From assembly GCA_039978075.1 (NCBI GenBank), contig JBDWCA010000011.1, forward strand, positions 434,001 to 498,000: DNA of 64,000 nt, in the 5' to 3' direction. This document shows positions 1-7,095 of the stretch, piece by piece. The position numbers and the translations under genes were made by a program. The number at the start of each line of letters is the position of its first letter. Positions within the stretch are counted from its first letter, which is position 1. The DNA is from Anderseniella sp039978075 (lineage in GTDB: Bacteria; Pseudomonadota; Alphaproteobacteria; Rhizobiales; Aestuariivirgaceae). The notes beneath the pieces are model-generated. The model saw only the letters and a list, made by a program, of their open reading frames with translations. It was not told where the DNA came from and did not search any database.

Positions 1-1739
1 CGCTGACCGACACCATCACCGTGTCCAGTGTTGATGGCACCACCCATGAGATCTCCGTCACCATTACGGGTGTCGACGATGTTACGGGTGTCGATGATGC
101 GAATGTTATTGAAAGCAATGGCGCCAACCAGCTTACCGTGAATGCCGGCGGTGCCTACCAGATCAGCGACGGTGTCGGAACACCTGTTGTTCTCAAATAT
201 AATGGTGCCGATGTCGGGCCTGCAAGTTTCGCGGGATGGTCAGCTATTCAGGCAGAGGCCACCGCTACAGGCTTGAAGGTATTGTGGTACCATGAGGACG
301 CCGGTTACGGTGTCTGGGAAACAGACGCCACAGGTGCTTACGAGAGTTCATACGGCCTGCAGGAGTCAGAGCTGACAGAGCTTGAAACCCTGTTCGCGGC
401 GGATCTTGATGGCGATGGTAGAGTCGGCGTCGGAGTGATCGAGGACAATGGCGCCCTCCAGCTTGCAACAAATACCAGCGGTGCTTACCAGGTCAACGAT
501 GGCGAGGGAACACCTGTGGTCCTTAAGTACAATGGTGCTGATGTCGGGCCAGCGAGTTTTGCAGGATGGTCTGCTATTCAGGCAGAGGCCACCGCTACGG
601 GCTTGAAGGTTCTGTGGCGCCATGAAGACGGCGGATACGGGGTCTGGGAAACAGACGCCGCAGGTGCTTATGAGAGTTCATACGGCCTGCAGGAATCAGA
701 GCTGACCGAGCTTGAAACCCTGTTCGCGGCGGATCTCGATGGTGACGGTGCAGTCGGAGTGATCGAGGACAATGGCGCTCTTCGGCTTGCCCTGAATACC
801 GGCGGTGCCTACCAGGTCAGCGATGGCGTGGGAACACCTGTCGTTCTTAAATACAATGGTGCCGATGTTGGGCCAGCAAGTTTTGCAGGATGGTCTGCTA
901 TTCAGGCAGAGGCCACCGCTACGGGCTTGACGGTTCTGTGGCACCATGAAGACGGCGGGTACGGGGTCTGGGAAACAGACGCCGCAGGTGTCTATGAGAG
1001 TTCATACGGGTTGCAGGAATCAGAGCTGACTGAACTTGAAACCCTGTTCGCGGCGGATCTTGATGGCGATGGTGGAGTCGGAGTGATTGGAAACAATGGC
1101 GCCCTCCAACTTGCCCTGAATCCTGGCGGTGCCTACCAGGTCAGCGATGGCGCGGGAACGCCAGTCGTTCTAAAATACAATGGTGCCGATGTTGGGCCAG
1201 CAAGTTTTGCAGGATGGTCTGCTGTTCAGGCGGAGGCCACCGCTACAGGCATGAAGGTTGTGTGGCACCATGACGACGGCATGTATCTCGTCTGGGAAAC
1301 AGACGCTGCTGGCATCTATGAGGGTTCATACAACCTGCAGGAAGCAGATGTGACAGAGCTTGAAACCCTGCTCGCGGCGGATCTTGATGGCGATGGTGGA
1401 GTCGGAGTGATCGAGGACAGTGGCGCTTTCCAGCTTGCAATAAATACCGGCGGTGCTTACCAGGTTAGCAACGGTGACGGATCTCCTGTCGTTCTTGAGT
1501 ACAACAATGCCGATGTCGGGCCGAATACCCTTGCCGGTTGGTCTGCTGTTCAGGCCGAGGCCACTGACTCTGGCTTTGTGGTGTTGTGGAACCATGACGA
1601 CGACAGTTACGGGGTCTGGGAAACAGATCTAACTGGCGCTTACGAGAATTCTTATGCTGTACCGGAATCACAGTTGACTGGGCTGGAAACCTTGTTCGCA
1701 GCAGATCTCAATGGCGACGGTGGAATTGGGCTGGTCTAG
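1..1739 (+). CDS. Large calcium-binding repeat protein, 3' end only
   Basis: The frame is open to the left edge of the window, so only the C-terminal part of a larger gene is seen. The first residues (LTDTITVSSVDG, then VTITGVDD) look like the end of a VCBS/cadherin-like adhesin repeat. The rest is five tandem units of about 108 residues. Each has an AGWSA(I/V)QAEAT core, a VWETD motif, a LETL(F/L)AAD segment and a DLDGDG or DLNGDG loop like a dockerin or EF-hand calcium site. The chain stops directly after the fifth loop. This architecture is typical of exported, calcium-stabilised surface or adhesin proteins, probably type I secreted; that role is inferred. No transporter genes are in view. 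The next intact gene is an RTX protease on the same strand, which may share the secretion route. Confidence 0.75.
   Translation, partial: LTDTITVSSVDGTTHEISVTITGVDDVTGVDDANVIESNGANQLTVNAGGAYQISDGVGTPVVLKYNGADVGPASFAGWSAIQAEATATGLKVLWYHEDAGYGVWETDATGAYESSYGLQESELTELETLFAADLDGDGRVGVGVIEDNGALQLATNTSGAYQVNDGEGTPVVLKYNGADVGPASFAGWSAIQAEATATGLKVLWRHEDGGYGVWETDAAGAYESSYGLQESELTELETLFAADLDGDGAVGVIEDNGALRLALNTGGAYQVSDGVGTPVVLKYNGADVGPASFAGWSAIQAEATATGLTVLWHHEDGGYGVWETDAAGVYESSYGLQESELTELETLFAADLDGDGGVGVIGNNGALQLALNPGGAYQVSDGAGTPVVLKYNGADVGPASFAGWSAVQAEATATGMKVVWHHDDGMYLVWETDAAGIYEGSYNLQEADVTELETLLAADLDGDGGVGVIEDSGAFQLAINTGGAYQVSNGDGSPVVLEYNNADVGPNTLAGWSAVQAEATDSGFVVLWNHDDDSYGVWETDLTGAYENSYAVPESQLTGLETLFAADLNGDGGIGLV
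108..1736 (+). repeat. Five in-frame tandem repeats of about 324 bp
   Basis: Units begin at 108, 438, 762, 1086 and 1410, each at an isoleucine codon before a short acidic/Asn-Gly motif. Unit lengths are 330, 324, 324, 324 and 327 bp. The first three are nearly identical at nucleotide level over long stretches (for example the GPASFAGWSA segment), while the fourth and fifth have diverged. This fits recent duplication or gene conversion among the upstream units. More copies may lie left of the window. Confidence 0.9.
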
Positions 1740-2336
1740 GCCAGTCCGTTTGCAGCTGTGAACCGACTAAACCGTATTTGACTTACTGGCGTATCGCGAC
1801 TGTTCATTCAAGGCTGCTACCAGGCCGAAAGCCGCGGCAATATCCACCCCACCAGATGGTACATCTTCCGATTGATCTCCCCGGTTCGGCCAATAGCCGT
1901 CGTCAAGTCGAGTGCAGGCTGCAGGCACTTTCGAGACATCTCCTGTGGTAACTACAAGCTATTATGGAGAGCTTCGTAAGGCGTTTGCCATTGACGGCTT
2001 CGTATGGTCTGACGAAGTTGTAAAAGCGTTTCCATTGTTCGAGTGTGGTTTCCTGGTCGACGTCACCTTTGGAGCTGAGAAGCTCATGGAATTCCTGCTG
2101 ATCCGATCAGTATGTAACCTGGTTATGCCTCCCGCAATGAACTATTTCGGAGCCAACCAGGCAGTTTGAAAGTCTAGGCCAGATGCCTTCGGCTTCAAGC
2201 AGTCATTAAAATTCTCCTCAAAAGTGACCGGAAAGGTTCAGGCGTACGAAAGCTGGAGGCAGTAGCGTCAGGATAGTCAAACATTGAATATCCGCAAGCG
2301 GATGATTCACATGTATGCAAGAGGGGAAACTGGCAG
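1740..2336. other. Gap between repeat protein and protease
   Basis: No intact gene is seen in this 597-bp stretch. Its middle carries a decayed transposase tail on the minus strand, listed separately. The last 20 bases hold a purine-rich AGAGGGG ribosome-binding site for the downstream protease. An 85-codon plus-strand frame at 1912-2169 is only the opposite strand of the transposase remnant. Confidence 0.6.
1958..2135 (-). pseudogene. Decayed IS481/IS3-type transposase, C-terminal remnant
   Basis: Reading the minus strand from about 2135 gives DQQEFHELLSSKGDVD, then LEQWKRFYNFVRPYEAVNGK. This matches the C-terminal rve integrase region of IS481/IS3-family transposases (usual form: QEFHQLL..KGDVD...W..FYN..RPH.A..GK). 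The frame is broken in two places. A stop codon lies just upstream, where family members have a KVERSHRTD segment. After NGK one base is missing, because the expected TPYEAL continuation is present in the next frame. The remainder of the element was not found, so this is a relic. Confidence 0.7.
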
Positions 2337-4868
2337 ATGTGCGGTCTTTGCATGAGTAATGCACTGGGCGACTGGCAAGCGTTCGAAGAAGCATCTGTAC
2401 CGGATGTCGTGTCGATACGCGGCGAGTTTGTTCAGCCTGTTGCAGATGCAGGACTTGAAAGCCTCGCTGAGCTTTTCCCTGCTGCCAAATCATTCGCAGA
2501 TATTGTTGCCATGCTGCAGGACAAGCAGGCCGTCTCTGACAACTGGGCTGACCTGGTCGAAGACCTTTTTGAGGCGATCGACACATCATTTGTCTCTGAG
2601 CACTACTTTGCGGTTGATGCGGCCGGTGCCGGGCTTAGCCAAGCGCTCAACGAGCTACGACAGCTGTTGGGTGGTCAACAGGATGACAATCAAGCCAACC
2701 CACAGCCGATGTATGCCGGGACAACTGAAGGCGGCACTGCAAGTGGATCGCCTATTGGTTTCAACCAGGACATGGTTGATCAGGTTGATAGCGGTTCTTA
2801 CTGGTACAACTCTGGCGGTCAGGTAGCCCCGACCATCTCGTATGGCTTTACGACCAGCAACAGCTTTGCTTCCGGGTATGGCGAACAATCGGGATGGTCG
2901 GCGTTCACCTCTGCCCAGAAAGACGCCGCCCGCGAGATCATGGGACTGTGGGACGATCTGGTTGCGCCGAGTTTTGTCGAAGATACCGGCTCTCCCAACA
3001 CGGCTGATATCAAGTTTTCCAACTCCACAACCAATACCGGGTTTGCTCACGCCTACTATCCGGGTCAGGTTGGTGCAGAAGCTTTTCAGTTCCAGAAAAT
3101 CCAGGGCTCTGTCTGGCTCAACCCCAACTACAACAGTGGCGCCAACAACCTCGTTACACCGCAATCAGGCGTATACGGGTACATGGCCATCGCCCATGAG
3201 GTCGGCCATGCGCTGGGTCTCAATCATGCCGGCAACTATAATGGCGGCTCGCCTGCATACGGCAATGCCTCAACCGGCTGGCTGTACGAGGAGGATTCGC
3301 ACCAGTACACCATCATGTCGTATTTCAATGCCAGCTATACGGGTGCAGCATGGAACGGCAAGTATGCCCAGACACCGATGGTCTATGACATCCTTGCCAT
3401 CCAGCAACTCTATGGGGCCGACTATACAACACGGGCTACCAATACAGTTTACGGCTTCAATGCGACGGCAGGTAACTGGATTTATGACTACACCCAGAAC
3501 ACCAGCCCCGTGATGACCATCTGGGACGGTGACGGGACTGACACCATTGACCTGTCCGGCTGGTCGACATCTTCAACACTCAGTCTCGCTGCAGGGTCAT
3601 ATTCGTCCGTCAACAACATGACCTACAACCTGGCCATTGCCTATGATGTTGACATTGAAAATGCCATCGGCGGATCTGGCGACGACACGCTGAACGGCAA
3701 TGACCTGGACAATGTCATCACCGGAAATGCCGGCAATGATACCATCAACGGTCACTTCGGCAATGACACACTGTACGGCGGTGAGGGAAATGATACGCTG
3801 GACGGTGGCGACGGCAGCGATGTTTTGAATGGTGGTGCAGGTTACGACAGAGCAGCTTACACAGGCGCATCTGCTGGTGTTGTCATAGACCTTTCGAATG
3901 TGGCCAACAACGTTGGCGCGGCTGCAGGCGATACCTATATCGACATCGAAGAAATTCAGGGTTCAGATTTCGACGACACCATTATTGGAGACGATCAGAC
4001 CAACCGTCTCTACGGTAATGAGGGAGATGATGTTCTGAGCGGCGGTGCTGGCGATGATGCTCTGGTGGGGGGTAGTGGCGCCGATACGCTGGATGGGGGC
4101 GCCGGCTGGGACAATGCTTCTTACACTGCGGCGACCAGCGGTGTGACAGTGGATCTCTCAAACCCTGCCAACAATACTGGAGAGGCGACCGGGGACACTT
4201 ATATCGACATAGAAGTTATTCAAGGCTCAAGTTTCAACGATACTATTGTAGGCAACGATGACGCCAATTACCTCTACGGCAATGCCGGAAATGACACACT
4301 AAGCGGCGGCGCAGGTGATGACGCCCTTGTCGGCGGGGCCGGTGCCGATATCCTGAACGGAGGCGCAGGTTGGGACAATGCCGCTTACACGGCTGCCGGC
4401 GCCGGCGTGACGGTAGATCTTTCGAATTCCGCAAACAACACCGGTGATGCGGCCGGGGATGTTCTTGTTGATATTGAAGTGGTCCAGGGATCCTACTTTG
4501 ATGACGTCATTACCGGGGGCGCGCAGAACGACATTTTCTACGGGTTCAATGGCAGCGATACGCTGTCCGGCGGCCACGGCGATGACTTCCTGTCCGGTGA
4601 TGGAGGGAATGACTTTTTGTTTGGCGGCTTTGGTGCCGACACATTTTTCTTCGGGCCCGGGGACATGGGTACTGATCATATTGCAGATTTTGAGAACAAT
4701 ACCGATCAACTTGATTTCCGCTATGCTGGGTTTGCTTCAGAAGCGGCCGTATTGAACGCTGCCTTTGCAGCTGGCAGCGATACGATAATTGATTATGGAA
4801 ACGGGAATTCTGTTGTCCTGGAAAATTTTGCATTCCAGGACTTCAACTCAGATGACTTCCTGGTCTAG
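2337..4868 (+). CDS. Serralysin-like M10 metalloprotease with RTX repeats
   Basis: 843 residues; ATG preceded by AGAGGGG at good spacing. Predicted secreted zinc protease. The zinc site HEVGHALGLNH starts at residue 287 and the Met-turn methionine is M327 in TIMSYF; these are the signatures of the serralysin/M10 clan. From about residue 440 the protein is made of glycine-aspartate nonapeptides (GGSGDD, GNAGNDT, GGAGADT) that bind calcium as beta-rolls. Three related modules follow, each with an (A/S)YT..(S/A)GV..DLSN.ANN segment and a DIE(V/E)(I/V)QGS segment. The C-terminus ends in a short acidic/hydrophobic tail (DFLV) typical of type I secretion signals. There is no N-terminal signal peptide, which agrees with type I export. 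The extreme N-terminus has a CGLC motif of unknown purpose. No dedicated ABC exporter or inhibitor gene is nearby. Confidence 0.9.
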   Translation: MCGLCMSNALGDWQAFEEASVPDVVSIRGEFVQPVADAGLESLAELFPAAKSFADIVAMLQDKQAVSDNWADLVEDLFEAIDTSFVSEHYFAVDAAGAGLSQALNELRQLLGGQQDDNQANPQPMYAGTTEGGTASGSPIGFNQDMVDQVDSGSYWYNSGGQVAPTISYGFTTSNSFASGYGEQSGWSAFTSAQKDAAREIMGLWDDLVAPSFVEDTGSPNTADIKFSNSTTNTGFAHAYYPGQVGAEAFQFQKIQGSVWLNPNYNSGANNLVTPQSGVYGYMAIAHEVGHALGLNHAGNYNGGSPAYGNASTGWLYEEDSHQYTIMSYFNASYTGAAWNGKYAQTPMVYDILAIQQLYGADYTTRATNTVYGFNATAGNWIYDYTQNTSPVMTIWDGDGTDTIDLSGWSTSSTLSLAAGSYSSVNNMTYNLAIAYDVDIENAIGGSGDDTLNGNDLDNVITGNAGNDTINGHFGNDTLYGGEGNDTLDGGDGSDVLNGGAGYDRAAYTGASAGVVIDLSNVANNVGAAAGDTYIDIEEIQGSDFDDTIIGDDQTNRLYGNEGDDVLSGGAGDDALVGGSGADTLDGGAGWDNASYTAATSGVTVDLSNPANNTGEATGDTYIDIEVIQGSSFNDTIVGNDDANYLYGNAGNDTLSGGAGDDALVGGAGADILNGGAGWDNAAYTAAGAGVTVDLSNSANNTGDAAGDVLVDIEVVQGSYFDDVITGGAQNDIFYGFNGSDTLSGGHGDDFLSGDGGNDFLFGGFGADTFFFGPGDMGTDHIADFENNTDQLDFRYAGFASEAAVLNAAFAAGSDTIIDYGNGNSVVLENFAFQDFNSDDFLV

Positions 4869-5478
4869 TTTTTTTAAAGAATCCTATTAGGATGACGACC
4901 CGTCAACTAACGGCGGGAAGATGATGGCGACGCCAACCAAAATAGTTTCAAGCTCGAGTGTTCCCTGGCGGAAACCGTTGCTGCGCGTTGCATCAGTAAA
5001 TGACATAACGCTGAATGCAGCAGGATCGTCAGGAACTGACACCGCTTTCAGCCCGGGCTGCTTTCTTGGCACTCAATGTTGATCTGAAGTTCAGAATCGG
5101 GAATGGCATTTTGCCAACGCCAGTATTATGTCGGCGGCTGGCTGCCCTTCCTGGACACATAGCGAACCAAGTGCGTTGTGCTCGGGGCCGATTTTCGAAA
5201 CATGTTGAACAATGTTCGACGCGGAGAGATGACTCTATGATTTCGTGAGATGGCCGGAGATTTGGCTTTGATGGCATGCCGCACAGATCGATCTTAATTT
5301 GAACTCTGCTCGCTCTCTCGCCATCCGACCGGTCGTTCGCTAGGTCAGCGTAAGGGCGATCGCCTTAAAGTACTGCGCGAGCATCGGTTCGAAGCCTCAG
5401 AAGAGATGGGGGGAGAGAATGTTGTTTCGCTGGCGTTCAACAACCATGTCCAGCCCCCATTTCATGTGCCAGTTCGAA
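4869..5478. other. Gene-poor stretch after the protease
   Basis: Six-frame reading shows only short overlapping frames with no family I recognise. The right part, near 5280-5478, may be decayed sequence of the IS1380-type element whose N-terminal coding part begins at 5479. I could not match its continuation because of several stops. Treated as degenerate accessory DNA. Confidence 0.4.
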
Positions 5479-5895
5479 CTAGAGTTTCGGGTACGGGTGG
5501 AGCGTGGACTTGCCGGGAAGCGTGCCACCTGGCTTGTCGATGACGGCGGCAAGCGCCGGATCGAAGCGCAGCGGGTTGTGATCGATGAGATCCTCGTAGC
5601 CGAGCGCGAGTCCAAAAATGGGTTGGCGCGGCAGATCAGCAAACGTATGCGTTATGGCGTCGGCGACACGTAGATCGGTGAGGCAGGATGCCAGTCGCTC
5701 GGCCAATCTCGGTTTCTGGCCGGCGCCAGCCAGTAACGCCATATCGGCGCTCGATGTGATCGCGCCGCCGTCGAAAGCACCCACAGGCTTGCGCCCGGCG
5801 GACCTCCCCAAGTCCAGCTCGGTCTGGATACACTCTGTCGGCATCGGTGGCGATCTCCTGCGAGGTTGAAGTCCTTGTCGCAGATTTACTTTCAC
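5479..5895 (-). pseudogene. IS1380-family transposase, N-terminal fragment
   Basis: The minus-strand frame encodes 138 residues. It includes FDGGAITSSADMALLAGA, then RLAERLASCLTDLR, FALALGYEDLIDHN-like text (here FGLALGYEDLIDHN) and LRFDPALAAV, ending near PGKSTLH. These are the conserved N-terminal landmarks of IS1380-type DDE transposases, including the GKST motif that closes the first domain. Complete proteins of this family are about three times longer. Here the frame ends soon after GKST, and I see no catalytic DDE domain downstream. It is a truncated remnant and presumably inactive. Confidence 0.75.
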
Positions 5896-6015
5896 TGAGC
5901 CGGAGCCTCGATGCGGCTCATATGTGGGAGAAGTGCTGGCTAGGCAGCGAAATTACCCGCAGCGCTGATCTGTTCTTCAAGTTCACCTATATGAGCTAGG
6001 TACTTCGCGTGTCTG

Positions 6016-6593
6016 TTATCCGACCTGATACATGCTAGGTGGAAGGAACTGCGTCCCATAGTGATCGCCGTCATCGGGCTTTCTCTTCCGGATCAGTGAG
6101 AAAGCCCGGTAACTGTCGTTCACGTCACTTCGTGCGATCTGCACGTTCAGCCCGATTTCGTTGAAAATTGGGAGTATCTGATCGAGGACAAATCTGGCGT
6201 AGAAGTCAAAATCGGACCTATGACAAAGATAGGCTTTGTTGTCGGAGTAAAGGAAGAACTCCAAGTTGCAGTCTGGCTCCGATAGCCGTTTGTAGCATGC
6301 CGCGACGACCTGTAGATAGCAGGGGTTGTTGAAGTCATCGAGAACCATGTCGATAGTAACCTTCTATGCTCATCCGATTTCTCGAGATCCTCGGACTTGC
6401 TGCAAATGAACTCAAAGGAGGGGTTGATTTCACGAAGATGATCGAGTTGGGGATAAGTATCTTTGACATCGACCAGGACGGCGCGTTCGCCTTGGGAGAG
6501 GTGCTTTAGAATCACTGAGGCTGATCGCCCGCGGTAGACGCCGTATTCCGCACAGTTGCCAGCGACGTATGTCGATAAGTTGGACGGCAGCAT
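6016..6593 (-). pseudogene. Broken SAM-dependent methyltransferase-like gene
   Basis: Two minus-strand frames join into one protein. The first part (about 6593 to 6365) has EYGVYRGRSASVILKHL, a glycine-rich SAM-binding motif, then AVLVDV and a YPQLDHLREINPSF segment. The second part (6348 to 6016) has IDMVLDDFNNPCYL in place of the usual motif IV aspartate region, and a C-terminal half ending YQVG. The frame changes between about 6350 and 6370. The 5' end also overlaps the recombinase remnant on the other strand, so the true N-terminus has probably been replaced. TylF/macrocin-type O-methyltransferases are a possible relation. Probably inactive, unless the frameshift is a sequencing error. 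Confidence 0.55.
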
Positions 6594-6960
6594 TTCGCCA
6601 GAGTTTTTCGAGCAAATGTCAACAGAGTGGCGCAGCGAACAGGCGGACTGTCTTCGAAAGATGGAGCAACTCAGGAACGCGGATCAATTGTATTTAGATG
6701 ACGGCGTCCGGTTGCTGGAACTGGCGATGAACACACGTCGGCTGTTCGAACAGCAAGAGCCGAAGGAAAAGCGCAAGTTGCTAGACTTTTTACTTTCGAA
6801 CTCAACTTGGAAGGACGGCCGTCTGCACCCAAACTACAAGCAACCTTTTGACTTGATTGCTGATACTGCCTCTGAGGCATTGATGGCGAGCCGTCAGTCT
6901 GACGCTGAAACGGTCAAAAATGAGATTTGGCTGGGGAACCTGGATTCGAACCAGGACTAA
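6565..6960 (+). pseudogene. Large serine recombinase, C-terminal remnant
   Basis: The plus frame begins to look like a large serine recombinase at YVDKLDGSISPEFFEQM. It continues through RLLELAMNTRRLFEQQ, then EKRKLLDFLLSNSTWKDG and KQPFDLIAD. This is the conserved coiled-coil and C-terminal end of many alphaproteobacterial site-specific recombinases. The catalytic N-terminal domain and zinc ribbon are missing. Left of about 6565 the frame no longer resembles the family. The last codons (WLGNLDSNQD) are simply a reading of the tRNA-Gln 3' part on the opposite strand, so the recombinase end and the tRNA overlap. This is typical of an integrase next to its attachment site. Confidence 0.7.
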
Positions 6961-7001
6961 CGGAGTCAGAGTCCGTGGGTCTACCGTTAACCTATTCCCC
7001 A
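6928..7001 (-). tRNA. tRNA-Gln (CTG anticodon)
   Basis: On the minus strand a full cloverleaf can be drawn. The acceptor stem is TGGGGAA with TTCCCCA, the D arm GGTT/GACC, the anticodon stem ACGGA/TCCGT with loop CTCTGAC (anticodon CTG), and the T arm CCTGG-TTCGAAT-CCAGG. The discriminator is G and CCA is encoded. The 3' end points toward the mobile remnants on the left, and a serine recombinase frame reads into it. It therefore probably served as an integration site. Confidence 0.95.
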
Positions 7002-7095
7002 ATACTCAGGCCGGATGAGCAATGTGACTGATGGCTTAGCCAATTCGGCTTGCAGGTGTCAAGCCCGGCAGTTCAGGTGTGATCGATACTATACT

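Noticed and set aside
108..1736. Regular repeats considered as a CRISPR array
   Set aside because: Units are 324 bp, in frame and without short repeat/spacer alternation; they encode protein repeats.
6922..6960. Final codons WLGNLDSNQD as true protein C-terminus
   Set aside because: They coincide with the tRNA-Gln 3' half on the opposite strand; a common artefact of frames reading into tRNA genes.
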